Notes: generated from the letters alone by a model not told the origin. Shown: positions 42,251-51,439, counted from the stretch's first letter. The stretch: DNA of 64,000 bases from Bacteroidota bacterium (GCA_018267615.1 JAFDYD010000001.1:18118-82117); one strand, 5' to 3'. Program-made: numbers and translations.

Positions 42251-42946
42251 TCAAAATCTTTTCTTTTTAAATTTATTATTTCCGCGGTCGTTATTTCGAT
42301 TGTTATTATTTCGTCCTTGAAATTTCTGATTGCGTTTGTTGCGATAATCTCCATAATTTCCTCTGTCACCACGATCGCGATCCCTATCGCCACGATTATC
42401 ATTAGATCTAAAGCTTCTTACGTACGGCGTATTTGTAAATTCAAGCTGGTTGCCTGTGATGCTGCTAAGCTCGCTTTGAATAGCATCATCATGTACGGTT
42501 TCTTTATGCCAATTGTTATATGCAAGCTTCATATAATAAGCGACGGCGTTTGCAAACCCGTTTTTCTTTTCAGGATTTTCTTCAGCCAACGCTTTATTAA
42601 TGATAAGTTCAAGATTTTTTCCAAGATGTGAATGCTTCGGATAACGTTTTGGATAAGGCAACGGCTTCGGCTTTGCCTTCAATGTTTCCCTTGTGGGAAT
42701 TGGATAAGGAGAGGAAACCTGCAATTTAAAATCTGATATCAAAAAAAGATGATCCCAAAGTTTATGGCGAAAGTCTTCCACATTTTTTAGGTGAGGATTC
42801 AAGAAACCCATAAGCTCGATAACAGCTTGTGCATTTCGTTGGCGTTTTTCTTCGTCGTCGAGCGCCAATAAGTATTCTATCATTTTTTGAATATGCCTTC
42901 CATATTCACGCATTACCAGATGATTTCTCGTGGTATTATATTCCAT
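42251..42946 (-). CDS. DUF4290 protein with basic Arg/Asn/Gly-rich tail
   Basis: About 231 residues. The first 165 residues match DUF4290 (EYNTTRNHLVMREYGRHIQKMIEYLLALDDEEKRQRNAQAVIELMGFLNPHL), a Bacteroidota family usually next to murA, with no known role. The last 55 residues are low-complexity and positively charged: RGDRDRDRGDRGNYGDYRNKRNQ followed by NNNNRNN and KFKKKRF. Such RGG/RGN-like tails often bind RNA; that is inference. ATG 42946 is used; the frame from 43030 starts in palindrome DNA. Confidence 0.82.
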   Translation of the reverse strand: MEYNTTRNHLVMREYGRHIQKMIEYLLALDDEEKRQRNAQAVIELMGFLNPHLKNVEDFRHKLWDHLFLISDFKLQVSSPYPIPTRETLKAKPKPLPYPKRYPKHSHLGKNLELIINKALAEENPEKKNGFANAVAYYMKLAYNNWHKETVHDDAIQSELSSITGNQLEFTNTPYVRSFRSNDNRGDRDRDRGDRGNYGDYRNKRNQKFQGRNNNNRNNDRGNNKFKKKRF

Positions 42947-42975
42947 GTTCACTTTATATTTTGACAAACCTACAG

Positions 42976-43070
42976 GAAAATGTGCAAATGTGGAAATGTG
43001 GAAGTGTGGAAATTCTTTGTGCTTCGACAAACAGAATTTTCACACTTCCACATTTCCACATTTCACATTG
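42976..43070. repeat. Palindrome of aaatgtgg words
   Basis: Left arm aaatgtgcaaatgtggaaatgtgg...attct, right arm its inverted near-copy (aattttcacacttccacatttccacatttcacatt). About 40 nt per arm with short indels. It lies between two leftward genes; related to the one at 58100-58238. Confidence 0.88.
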
Positions 43071-43071
43071 A

Positions 43072-44250
43072 TTATTGTATCATTACCTTATTAACGAACT
43101 GTTCTTTGTTATTAGTGTTTTTGGCGCGAAGAAAATATAAACCGCTTATTGGATGTGTATCTAAATCAAACTTTGTAAAATTAGTTCCTGAGAGAGAAAC
43201 TGCTTTTCTCTGTATTACCTGTCCGGTAATGTTTACCAATTCCAAGAGGAAGTTTCCATTTTGATTTTCGTCAAATTGAACCATTACGGTTTTTGTAACC
43301 GGGTTTGGATAAGTCTGAATTCCTATTCGCTGCGTGGCGCTGAGGTTTACTGTTTTTATTATCGAGTAATTGATGTTGCCACTTGCGTCTGTGCGTTTGA
43401 TCCGGAAGTATATTTCTCCCACATCAGCTGGAGAAGGGTTGTATTGATACTGGTATTGTGTAACAGTACCTGCTGTAGCAATATTAGCCGGTACATTTCC
43501 GATCGGCATGTAGTCATTTCCGTTTTTGCTATATTCGATTTCATAGTTTATATCACTTTGATTGTTTGCTGCCAGCCATTGAAGCATTACGTATTTATCT
43601 TTTTTAAAGGCAGAAAAATTGCTGATCGATGTTGCCAGCGGAATTGAAGGACACCAATAATAAGTCAGGTTAAGTGTACCCCAAATGGTGGTGACAATTG
43701 TGGTAGTATCATTTGCTCCACCATCCAGTGTGATCAATCCGCCACTCACTGTGTAAACAATTCCTACTGATCCCACACCAATATACGAGGCGTTACCACC
43801 CGTAGCGCCGGTTCCGGAATTGTTGGTAAAAATATTATCTGGTCCATAAGTGATCTTATATCCCGGAACACCGTACGGAGACAGCGTATCATATCCATAA
43901 ATTTTATTGAACACTTTATTAATGGTGATACCCGGTGCCGTAATTTTACTGGCAAGCGTTAACTGAAATAGAAAGGCAGTACTGTCAGGACCAGAGTTGA
44001 GCGCACTCGACGTGGATATCCCGGAAATAGTATCGCGCAGCCGAACGCAGGCTAAATCTCCAATAGCAGGATTAAACTGCTGAAAATTAAAAGTAAGTGA
44101 ACTGGCCTGGGTCGGAGCTATAGTAACTGATTGCGTTATCGGAGTCGCAGGCAAACCAGAAGAGCAGGTGCATTGTGCAGAAGTTCTTTGTGGAATGGAA
44201 GCAGCTATGAACGCCAATGCCACAAATGTCAACGTGTATACGTGTTTCAT
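43072..44250 (-). CDS. Secreted protein with type IX secretion sorting domain
   Basis: A 392-residue exported protein: signal peptide MKHVYTLTFVALAFIAASIPQRTSAQ, a middle region of about 200 residues rich in Gly, Ser, Thr and Asn without a recognised domain, a possible beta-sandwich (SNFSAFKKDKYVMLQWLAANNQSDINYEIEYSKNGNDYMPIG, a fibronectin-like pattern), and the C-terminal type A sorting domain (IQTYPNPVTKTVMVQFDENQNGNFLLELVNITGQVIQRK ... GLYFLRAKNTNNKEQFVNKVMIQ). The sorting tail directs export by the type IX system, linked to gliding. The passenger's function is unknown. A TAAATTTG element lies upstream at 44291-44298. Confidence 0.85.
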   Translation of the reverse strand: MKHVYTLTFVALAFIAASIPQRTSAQCTCSSGLPATPITQSVTIAPTQASSLTFNFQQFNPAIGDLACVRLRDTISGISTSSALNSGPDSTAFLFQLTLASKITAPGITINKVFNKIYGYDTLSPYGVPGYKITYGPDNIFTNNSGTGATGGNASYIGVGSVGIVYTVSGGLITLDGGANDTTTIVTTIWGTLNLTYYWCPSIPLATSISNFSAFKKDKYVMLQWLAANNQSDINYEIEYSKNGNDYMPIGNVPANIATAGTVTQYQYQYNPSPADVGEIYFRIKRTDASGNINYSIIKTVNLSATQRIGIQTYPNPVTKTVMVQFDENQNGNFLLELVNITGQVIQRKAVSLSGTNFTKFDLDTHPISGLYFLRAKNTNNKEQFVNKVMIQ

Positions 44251-44461
44251 AGATACAGATTTTAGGTGACGGAGACGGATTCGAACGCTACAAATTTATC
44301 TAACAAAAGGCATGATTCCAGCGCAGTTATACTTAACTTACCGGCATGGTAAAAACCACAATTTATTCAATGGTAAAAACACAAACTGCTGATAAGTAAA
44401 TAGTTAATTATAGGTGTTTTTATGTAGAAACACTCTCACTGATTTTATTGTATAAACCAAT

Positions 44462-45580
44462 ATGAAAATTATAATCGATTGCAATCCGCTTTCTAAAAAT
44501 ATCTTTTCGGATGAATATAACCGTTATATTATCAAAGCGATTTTTCACCTGCAGAAGACTAAACCAGACGCTGCATTCGTATTTGCTACGAGTAAAATTT
44601 CTACCCAAACTGCCCGTTTTTTTCGTCCGGACCACCACTTGGTTGTAAGAAAATCCTGGCCCGGCCTCGCAGGGATGAAACAATGGTATCGTAAACAACT
44701 TCCGGAAATAATAAAAGAAACCAATTCGGAATTATTAGTGTCAACCGGAATCGTAACTCCACACATTCAAATCCCACAATGTTTATGGATACCCGGAATT
44801 ATGAAAGAAGATTATGCAAGGAAAAAATACTTCAACTGGATACAAAAAAAACTTTCGAAAGGAATTAGCCAAGTGAAAATTGTTTTTACTCCGGATGAAG
44901 AAAAAAAAGAACAAATTGCGCAATTTTATAATTTATCTGAAAACAAAATAATTTCAATACCGCACACTGCGGATGAGAACGCCAAGCCAATTTCATGGCA
45001 GGAAAGGGAGGAAATTAAAGTCCAATATGCTTCAGGTCGCGAATTTTTTCTATTATGTCAGCCGGAGTTACCGACAAAAGATTTTATAATTCTTCTTAAA
45101 GCATTTTCACAATTCAAAAAAAGGCAACAGTCGAATATGCAGCTGATTGTTGTTGGAGTAAAAAATGAAAAAAAGTATTTAGAGAAAATAGATGGATTTA
45201 AATATCGCATGGATGTTCACATTTATGATGCCGAAACAGACTTCAATATAAATAAAATGGTAGCCGCGGCTTACGCACTTCTCTTACCAGTAACGGATAA
45301 TCAGGCGTTCTTAAATTCCTTTTCCAGGCAAGTGCCGATAGTTACCACCAGGGATGGATATCCCGGGGAATTGGATACGGATGCTGTTTTATATGCGGAT
45401 TTTGCAGACACTACCGACTTAGCTACAAAGATGATGCTATTGTATAAGGACGAACCATTGAGAAATATGCTGGTTGAAAAAGGAAAATCTATTTCTGAAA
45501 AATTCAACGTCGAAACGCAATCGGAACAATTGTGGCGGGGATTCCATACCTCACTTAGTCACCCGGTTTCATCATTGTAG
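44462..45580 (+). CDS. Divergent family 4-type glycosyltransferase (GT-B)
   Basis: A 372-residue protein with the GT-B layout: an N-terminal half with IDCNPLSKNIF... and a C-terminal half with a REFFLLCQPELPTKDFIILLKAFSQFKK strand and VVAAAYALLLPVTDNQAF. The usual family 4 E-x7-E motif is not intact (LNSFSRQVPIVTTRDGYPGE keeps only part of the second glutamate region), so the enzyme is divergent or possibly inactive. The sugar is unknown. Alone on its strand, with a TAACTTTG element downstream belonging to gldC. Confidence 0.7.
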   Translation: MKIIIDCNPLSKNIFSDEYNRYIIKAIFHLQKTKPDAAFVFATSKISTQTARFFRPDHHLVVRKSWPGLAGMKQWYRKQLPEIIKETNSELLVSTGIVTPHIQIPQCLWIPGIMKEDYARKKYFNWIQKKLSKGISQVKIVFTPDEEKKEQIAQFYNLSENKIISIPHTADENAKPISWQEREEIKVQYASGREFFLLCQPELPTKDFIILLKAFSQFKKRQQSNMQLIVVGVKNEKKYLEKIDGFKYRMDVHIYDAETDFNINKMVAAAYALLLPVTDNQAFLNSFSRQVPIVTTRDGYPGELDTDAVLYADFADTTDLATKMMLLYKDEPLRNMLVEKGKSISEKFNVETQSEQLWRGFHTSLSHPVSSL

Positions 45581-45626
45581 ATTTTGAATGAAGGAAAAAT
45601 GGAAAATTCAATCTGAACCTTTCACG

Positions 45627-45634
45627 TAACTTTG
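45627..45634 (+). promoter_or_regulatory. Minus-7 promoter element upstream of gldC
   Basis: A perfect TAACTTTG box 28 bases before the gldC ATG. The expected TTTG at minus 33 is not found, so it is partial support only. Confidence 0.35.
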
Positions 45635-45661
45635 GCCGCGGAAATTTTTTAAAATGATATT

Positions 45662-46009
45662 ATGAAACAATCTTCAATAAATATTGATGTATTATTGGAT
45701 GCCGACAAAGTTCCGACTTCCATCAGCTGGAACGCAAGTGATTCCACCGCAGAAACAGCCAACAAAGCCAAAGCAATGATGCTTGCTTTTTGGGACGGTC
45801 ATGATAAAACTGCACTGCGAATTGATCTCTGGACCAAGGAAATGATGATGGATGAGATGGCAGATTTTTTTTACCAGACACTGATGACGATGGCCGATAC
45901 TTATCGTCGTGCAACACAAAATCAGGAAATGACTGACGACATTAAAAAATTTGCAAGGGATTTTTACAATAAATTCAGAGCCGAACAACTAAAAGAAAAT
46001 AAAGTATAA
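45662..46009 (+). CDS. gldC: Gliding motility protein GldC
   Basis: A 115-residue cytosolic protein matching GldC, an accessory of gliding motility and type IX secretion in Bacteroidota: DVLLDADKVPTSISWNASDSTAETANKAKAMMLAFWDGHDKTALRIDLWTKEMMMDEMADFFYQTLMTMADTYRRAT. Its biochemical role is not known. The length is normal. It is followed by yqeY and cvpA on the same strand, which may be co-transcribed; gldE, another gliding-associated gene, is at 38670. Confidence 0.9.
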   Translation: MKQSSINIDVLLDADKVPTSISWNASDSTAETANKAKAMMLAFWDGHDKTALRIDLWTKEMMMDEMADFFYQTLMTMADTYRRATQNQEMTDDIKKFARDFYNKFRAEQLKENKV

Positions 46010-46025
46010 CTAATAAATTTTGGAT

Positions 46026-46478
46026 ATGAATCTTGAACAAAAAATAATGGCGGATTTGAAAACGGCCATGCTTGCTAAGGATGAAAAGGGATTACGTAGT
46101 CTCAGAGCTATCAAGGCTGCTATCATTTTGGCAAAAACGTCAGAAGGCGCCAATGGAGAGATCAATGAAGCGGAGGAGATGAAATTATTACAGAAACTGA
46201 TCAAACAAAGAAAGGATTCCCTGGAAATTTATAAACAGCAAAATCGCACCGATCTCGCGCAGAAGGAACAGGACGAAATCGATGTTATTGAAAAATTTTT
46301 GCCGAAGCAACTAGACGCGGAGGAATTGAAAAAGATTTTATCCGGTATCATTACGGATGTTGGAGCTTCTTCACCCGCAGATATGGGTAAAGTGATGGCC
46401 GCTGCTACCAAACAACTTGGTGGAAAGGCAGATGGTAAAACAATAAGCGCCCTGGTAAAGGAATTGCTAACCAAATAA
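46026..46478 (+). CDS. yqeY: GatB/YqeY domain protein
   Basis: A 150-residue helical protein of the YqeY family (EQKIMADLKTAMLAKDEKGLRSLRAIKAAIILAKT, with EAEEMKLLQKLIKQRKDSLEIYKQQNRTDLAQKEQDEIDVIEKFLPKQL). It resembles the C-terminal domain of GatB, which binds tRNA; the free protein's role is unclear. The ATG at 46026 is preferred to the TTG at 46020. It follows gldC by 16 bases, so these are likely in one operon. Confidence 0.88.
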   Translation: MNLEQKIMADLKTAMLAKDEKGLRSLRAIKAAIILAKTSEGANGEINEAEEMKLLQKLIKQRKDSLEIYKQQNRTDLAQKEQDEIDVIEKFLPKQLDAEELKKILSGIITDVGASSPADMGKVMAAATKQLGGKADGKTISALVKELLTK

Positions 46479-46556
46479 ATTCCGGAACAACAACCGATAT
46501 GCATAGCCGAAAACTCTGCCGGCATATCCTTATTCATAAAAAATGCAAGCAGCAGC

Positions 46557-47093
46557 ATGATCATTGATATTATTTTTATTATACTCATGCTGGTGGCAGT
46601 TTTCAGGGGTATGCGCCGGGGATTGCTGGTAGCTATATTTTCTGTCATAGCCTGTATTGCAGGATTGGCGGCTGCTATTAAATTGTCGGCAGTGGTGGCA
46701 GATCATTTAAGAGCAGACGCGCATATCCATTCGAAATGGCTTCCAATAATTGCTTTCATATTGGTATTTGTTGCTGTTGTTGTATTGGTGAGATGGATCG
46801 CGAACCTAATTGAAACAGCCTTGGATTTTGCAATGCTTGGATGGCTGAACAAAATCGGTGGAGTCATATTATATGTGTCTCTTTTTATTGCAGTATACAG
46901 TATCGTTTTATTTTATGGAACGCACGCACATATTATTTCAAAAGAAACAATCAGCTCTTCAAAAGTATATTCTTTTGTAGAACCTTGGGGCCCTGCAATT
47001 ATAGATGGAGTAGGCGCTATCGTTCCTTTGTTCAAAAATATGTTTAAAGAACTTGAAGATTTTTTCTCGGATATGGCAAGAAAAGCAGCCTGA
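46557..47093 (+). CDS. cvpA: CvpA-family inner membrane protein
   Basis: A 178-residue membrane protein with four hydrophobic segments. The N-terminus MIIDIIFIILMLVAVFRGMRRGLLVAIFSVIACIAGLAAAIKLSAVVADHL fits CvpA (D-x(n)-GxxRG signature). CvpA is needed for colicin V production in E. coli and for envelope homeostasis; its direct activity is not known. ATG 46557. A 295-nt gap follows without a gene, apart from a small stem-loop. Confidence 0.85.
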   Translation: MIIDIIFIILMLVAVFRGMRRGLLVAIFSVIACIAGLAAAIKLSAVVADHLRADAHIHSKWLPIIAFILVFVAVVVLVRWIANLIETALDFAMLGWLNKIGGVILYVSLFIAVYSIVLFYGTHAHIISKETISSSKVYSFVEPWGPAIIDGVGAIVPLFKNMFKELEDFFSDMARKAA

Positions 47094-47164
47094 TATATTT
47101 GCCGAATTCTTAGTAAACCGCGAATCTATTTAAGCAACCAGTATTTTGTTTTTTAATCAAATTG

Positions 47165-47189
47165 TTAGTCTATTTAATTGATAGACTAA
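47165..47189. repeat. Small perfect stem-loop in the gap after cvpA
   Basis: TTAGTCTAT / ATAGACTAA with a 7-nt loop, no T tract. The rest of the 295-nt gap shows only a TAAATTTG box at 47289-47296 that could serve the hydrolase gene, and is otherwise featureless. Confidence 0.5.
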
Positions 47190-47388
47190 AATGAGAGTTA
47201 GAAAAATCATGATCGCGGCGTTAAATAATGAGCATTTTCATTTATTATGTAATTGTTATGTCGAAAGCTGGTAATTCCATAGTTGTTGTAAATTTGCCGT
47301 GAAAAAATCGTTATTGTTTAAGAAGACATGGTTTTTGGTTTAAATCATTTATTTTAGCGATTAAATTAAGGCGATATTTTTATTCGAA

Positions 47389-48165
47389 ATGCATTACGAA
47401 ATCAAACAAGAAGAAAAGTTCAAATTTATTGAAGAGGGCGAGGGGGAACCTTTGGTCTTGTTACACGGGCTTTTTGGTGCTTTAAGTAACTTCGTGGATC
47501 TTATTAAATACTTCAGTAAACATTACAAGGTTGTTGTGCCGATATTGCCATTGTTTGAATTGGATCTGTTACATACTTCAGTGGGCGGTTTGGAAAAATT
47601 TACCCATAAATTCATTGAATTTAAAAATTATAAGAATCTGCATCTGCTGGGTAATTCGCTCGGAGGTCATGTGGCTTTATTACATGTGCTCAAACATCCC
47701 GAAAGAATTAAATCGATTATACTAACGGGAAGTTCCGGCTTATTTGAAAATGGTATGGGTGACACGTATCCCAAGCGTGGTGATTACGAATATATCAAAA
47801 AGAAAACGGAACTTACTTTTTACGATCCCAAAATTGCTACGAAAGAGCTGGTGGATGAAGTCTATGGAATCGTGAACAACCGCCTGACCGCTTTGAAAAT
47901 TATAACACTTGCCAAAAGTGCCATCCGAAATAATTTAGGTGAAGAACTCAATCAAATCAAACAACCCACGTTATTGATATGGGGAAACAATGATGCCATA
48001 ACACCGCCCTTCGTAGGAAGGGAGTTTCAGCGATTGATTCCAAATAGTGAATTGCATTTTATCGATAGATGCGGCCATGCGCCGATGATGGAGGTTCCGG
48101 ATGAATTCAACGAGATTTTACATAAATTTTTGAAAAAGTTGAATGAACCTGCAGCAGTAGCATGA
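47389..48165 (+). CDS. Cytosolic alpha/beta hydrolase
   Basis: A 258-residue alpha/beta hydrolase with a full catalytic triad: oxyanion LLHGLFGALSNF, Ser in LLGNSLGGHVAL, Asp in WGNNDAITPP, and His in CGHAPMMEVPDEF. It resembles meta-cleavage product hydrolases and haloperoxidase-like esterases. The substrate is unknown. The CBS-domain gene starts 13 bases downstream of its stop, so both form a unit; that is odd for a hydrolase, but such pairs occur in Bacteroidota. Confidence 0.85.
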   Translation: MHYEIKQEEKFKFIEEGEGEPLVLLHGLFGALSNFVDLIKYFSKHYKVVVPILPLFELDLLHTSVGGLEKFTHKFIEFKNYKNLHLLGNSLGGHVALLHVLKHPERIKSIILTGSSGLFENGMGDTYPKRGDYEYIKKKTELTFYDPKIATKELVDEVYGIVNNRLTALKIITLAKSAIRNNLGEELNQIKQPTLLIWGNNDAITPPFVGREFQRLIPNSELHFIDRCGHAPMMEVPDEFNEILHKFLKKLNEPAAVA

Positions 48166-48178
48166 TTTGTATCGTCTA

Positions 48179-48862
48179 ATGATTAAAACCATTGCAGTGT
48201 TAAATAAGGAAATCATATCTGTCAATATTCCTTCTCTTCACCCGACTGATTCAGTTGCCCGCGCACAGGAGCTCATGATCGACTATCATGTTTCTCATTT
48301 GCCTGTAGTCGGTGATGAATCCAAATTGCTTGGGCTTATCAATGAGGATGCTCTTCTTAATGCTGCCGATGATAATATACCCGTTTCCCGTTTGCAACAT
48401 GAATTCTCTGCCATCGTGGTACATGCGGATACACATTTTATAGAGGCGGTTCAATTGGCGAATGAGTTCAATCTATCGGTAGTACCCGTTATCAATAAAG
48501 AATTGGAATATATCGGCGCAATTAGCAGTGCCGATTTATTAAAGCAGGTTGGAAAAATGATGGGATCATCTGATCCCGGCGGAATCATTGTTTTGGAAAT
48601 GGAAAAAGTGAGTTTTTCATTTTCAGAAATAAGCAAACTGGTCGAGACCAATGATGCACAGATCACGCAACTGAACACATATTTTGACGCGCAAACTTCA
48701 ACATTCTATATCACTTTAAAAATTAACAAGCTCGAGATTTCCGATATTATTGCCACGTTCCAACGTTATGAATACAAAGTGAAATATTATTTCGGCGAGG
48801 AATTATATGAAAATGAACTGCGAAACAATTACGATCACCTGATGAATTATCTGAGCATTTAA
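48179..48862 (+). CDS. CBS-domain pair protein with C-terminal ACT-like domain
   Basis: About 227 residues. Two CBS motifs (residues about 10-60, HVSHLPVVGDESKLLGLINEDAL; and 75-125, NLSVVPVINKELEYIGAISSADLL) form one Bateman module that senses adenosine nucleotides. The last 90 residues (GIIVLEMEKVSFSFSEISKLVETNDAQITQLNTYF) have an ACT-like pattern. It is a regulator without a catalytic partner; c-di-AMP or ATP/ADP sensing is possible. ATG 48179 is preferred over a TTG at 48167. The BamA-like gene is 51 bases downstream. Confidence 0.82.
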   Translation: MIKTIAVLNKEIISVNIPSLHPTDSVARAQELMIDYHVSHLPVVGDESKLLGLINEDALLNAADDNIPVSRLQHEFSAIVVHADTHFIEAVQLANEFNLSVVPVINKELEYIGAISSADLLKQVGKMMGSSDPGGIIVLEMEKVSFSFSEISKLVETNDAQITQLNTYFDAQTSTFYITLKINKLEISDIIATFQRYEYKVKYYFGEELYENELRNNYDHLMNYLSI

Positions 48863-48913
48863 TCACTCCTGATTATTTTTATTAACCATAAAAGACCTGT
48901 AGGCAACAGAACC

Positions 48914-50362
48914 ATGATATGGAATGCTGGAAAATATTCTCTTTTCATAGTAGTTGCTTTTCTTTCTTGTGTCGTCAATGCGCAGATTCCTCTCAGCAAT
49001 ATTACAAATGATACATTGCAGGTTTCGCATAAGAATGAAAAAAATACATTCATCATTGGCAACATAAGCATTAGCGGTAATCGTAAAACAAGATCATACA
49101 TTATAGAAAGAGAACTTTCTTTTAAAAGAGGCGATTCTATTACTATTTCAGATCTTACACTGGCTTTTGCAAAGGCGAGAGAACGTTTGATTTATACGCG
49201 GTTGTTTAACGATGTAGTAATTTCATTAAAAGGTTTCCGCGGATTCCTTGTGGACGTTCAAATCGATGTAAAGGAACGTTGGTATATTTTTCCGCTTCCT
49301 TATGTTCGACCGGTTGATAGAAATCTTACCACTTGGGCCGATAATCATTTTAGTTTGAGCAGGCTTGATTATGGATTGAAATATTCACAGCGTAATTTCA
49401 CCGGGCGAAACGATAATCTTCGCGTGTGGCTCATCACCGGATATTCAAACCAGGTGGAATTTTCTTATGATCTTCCTTACGGCGACAAATCTCTGAAGCA
49501 TGGATTTGGAGCCGGATTCTTCTATAATGGCCTCAAGGAACTGAACGCTGCAACAATAAATAACAAGCAATTCTTTGTAGACAGCGACACGATACCCTAC
49601 GCTGGTAAATACTTACGCGAGCAATGGAATTTTTCTTTGCGATATAATTATCGTCCAGGTATACACACGAGGCATTTTGTAAGATTTGCATTTAATAAAC
49701 TTAATATCGATAGTGCGGTGACCGTAACAACACCATACTATTTTAATAAAAATAAATTGTCGGTTGTATACCCGGAGCTTTCTTATATACTTAACTATAA
49801 TAATATCGACTATGTTCCTTATCCGCTAAAAGGTTTTTTATTTGAAACAGGCATCTTACACAGGGGGATAAACGCAGATGTGAACATGACCCAGGTGTAT
49901 GTTAAAACCAATGAAGGAATTCCTCTCGCAAGGAAATTAAATTTTGTAAGTCAGAATTACGCGATCATCAGAGTTCCATTTGATCAGCCATTCTACAATC
50001 AGCAACTGCTTGGATATGGAGATTTTTATGTGCATGGATTTGAGAAATATGTTGTTGACGGGGTTGCAGGCGGTTTGGCACGAAATACTCTATTGCGACA
50101 ATTGTTTGATTTCAGAATTCCATTTATTCGCGGCACATCACACGACATAATACCTTTGCGCATATTCGTAAAAACTTTTTTTGATGTCGGTTATATTTAT
50201 AACAAAAGCTTTACCGCAAATTCATTGGTGAATCGTATGCTTTATTCTGGAGGAATAGGAGTCGATATGGTGACTTTTTATGATTTTGTTTTCCGTGTTG
50301 AATATAGTATCAATCAATTAGGGGAAAAAGGATTATTTTTTCATATCAGAAACGATTTTTAG
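48914..50362 (+). CDS. BamA/TamA-family outer membrane protein with single POTRA domain
   Basis: A 482-residue outer membrane protein: signal peptide-like N-terminus (MIWNAGKYSLFIVVAFLSCVVNAQ), one POTRA-like region (IIGNISISGNRKTRSYIIERELSFKRGDSITISDLTLAFAKARERLIYTRLFND) and a 16-strand-type barrel with alternating aromatic strands. The C-terminal strand ends FHIRNDF, a typical OMP end. The single POTRA and shorter length make it a paralogue of BamA (53308) rather than BamA itself; a TamA- or surface lipoprotein-type role is possible. It is upstream of nadK, with the acaagg palindrome in between. Confidence 0.8.
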   Translation: MIWNAGKYSLFIVVAFLSCVVNAQIPLSNITNDTLQVSHKNEKNTFIIGNISISGNRKTRSYIIERELSFKRGDSITISDLTLAFAKARERLIYTRLFNDVVISLKGFRGFLVDVQIDVKERWYIFPLPYVRPVDRNLTTWADNHFSLSRLDYGLKYSQRNFTGRNDNLRVWLITGYSNQVEFSYDLPYGDKSLKHGFGAGFFYNGLKELNAATINNKQFFVDSDTIPYAGKYLREQWNFSLRYNYRPGIHTRHFVRFAFNKLNIDSAVTVTTPYYFNKNKLSVVYPELSYILNYNNIDYVPYPLKGFLFETGILHRGINADVNMTQVYVKTNEGIPLARKLNFVSQNYAIIRVPFDQPFYNQQLLGYGDFYVHGFEKYVVDGVAGGLARNTLLRQLFDFRIPFIRGTSHDIIPLRIFVKTFFDVGYIYNKSFTANSLVNRMLYSGGIGVDMVTFYDFVFRVEYSINQLGEKGLFFHIRNDF

Positions 50363-50368
50363 AAATAA

Positions 50369-50469
50369 GGCACAAGGCACAAGACACAAGGTAAAAGACA
50401 CAAGATACACGGTACAAGTCTTGCACCTTGTATCTTGTGTCTTGTACCTTGCATCATGTACCTTGTGCC
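50369..50469. repeat. Palindrome of acaaggtacaag words after the BamA-like gene
   Basis: Arms of about 49 nt: ggcacaaggcacaagacaca... and its inverted copy with differences at about one base in six. Both flanking genes run rightward. It creates a 25-codon false extension in front of nadK. Confidence 0.88.
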
Positions 50470-50495
50470 GGGGTTTCAATCTAAAAGAAATTAAA

Positions 50496-51374
50496 ATGAA
50501 AGTAGCTATCTATAGTCGTATTGTTGATCAAACAGACCAGGGTGAAGTGAGGCACCTGTTTGATGAATTAAGAAAGCAAAAAATTGAACCGGTTATCTAT
50601 CATTCATTTTATGAAAAGATCCAATCTGGTTCTAATTTTCCATCTTCAATATCCACTTTCAAAGAATCATCTGATCTCGACGATTCCATCGACTTTGTAA
50701 TTAGTTTGGGCGGTGATGGTACCTTACTCGATACTGTTTCTCTTGTGCGTGACAAAAATATTCCAGTGCTCGGTATCAATTTTGGAAGATTGGGATTTCT
50801 TGCGGGAATAGGTAAAGAAGAATTAATCACTGCTGTCACGGCATTGGTTAACCGAACTTTTGTTATCGACAAACGTTCGCTAATCCACCTGGATGCCGAC
50901 AAATCATTATTCGGGAAAGTGCCTTATGGATTGAACGAATTTGCTATTCACAAAACGGATACATCTCCTATGATAAAAATTCACACATATCTAAATGGTG
51001 AATTTTTAAATACATATTGGGCGGATGGCTTGATTGTTTCTACCCCGACCGGGTCTACCGGTTATTCGTTGAGTTGTGGTGGTCCCGTTGTATTTCCCGA
51101 ATCAGAAAGTTTTGTCATCAATCCCGTCGCTCCGCATAATCTCAATGTAAGACCAATTGTTGTGCCTGATAACAATGTTATCTCATTTGAAATTGAATCG
51201 CGATCTGATCATTTTATTTGCGCATTGGATTCACGCAAAGAATTAGTGGATAAAAATGTTCAATTGGCTGTTCGTCGTGAAAAGTTTACACTGAGCCTGG
51301 TACGATTGAATGAAAATAATTTCCTTCAAACACTAAGAAATAAACTTTCCTGGGGCCTGGATACCAGAAATTAA
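50496..51374 (+). CDS. nadK: NAD kinase
   Basis: A 292-residue cytosolic kinase that makes NADP from NAD and ATP. The GGDGTLLDT motif is at about residues 72-80, LGINFGRLGFLAGI follows, NE of YGLNEFAIHKTD is the second motif, and GLIVSTPTGSTGYSLSCGGP is the third. The length is standard. ATG 50496 is preferred because earlier codons read palindrome DNA (SCVLYLASCTLCRGF). It heads the nadK-DUF6089-uppS-bamA order typical of Chitinophagaceae. Confidence 0.95.
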   Translation: MKVAIYSRIVDQTDQGEVRHLFDELRKQKIEPVIYHSFYEKIQSGSNFPSSISTFKESSDLDDSIDFVISLGGDGTLLDTVSLVRDKNIPVLGINFGRLGFLAGIGKEELITAVTALVNRTFVIDKRSLIHLDADKSLFGKVPYGLNEFAIHKTDTSPMIKIHTYLNGEFLNTYWADGLIVSTPTGSTGYSLSCGGPVVFPESESFVINPVAPHNLNVRPIVVPDNNVISFEIESRSDHFICALDSRKELVDKNVQLAVRREKFTLSLVRLNENNFLQTLRNKLSWGLDTRN

Positions 51375-51439
51375 CAAATCTTGTGAAAGAAAACTTTTCA
51401 TTATTCGTTTACAAAAATCATAATCTTTTATATTGCGTT

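Noticed and set aside
44263..44290. tRNA-like GTTCGAATCC...CGTCACC segment on the minus strand
   Set aside because: Only a T-loop-like string is present; no D-arm, anticodon arm or matching acceptor strand, and it lies in the leader of the type IX-secreted protein gene.
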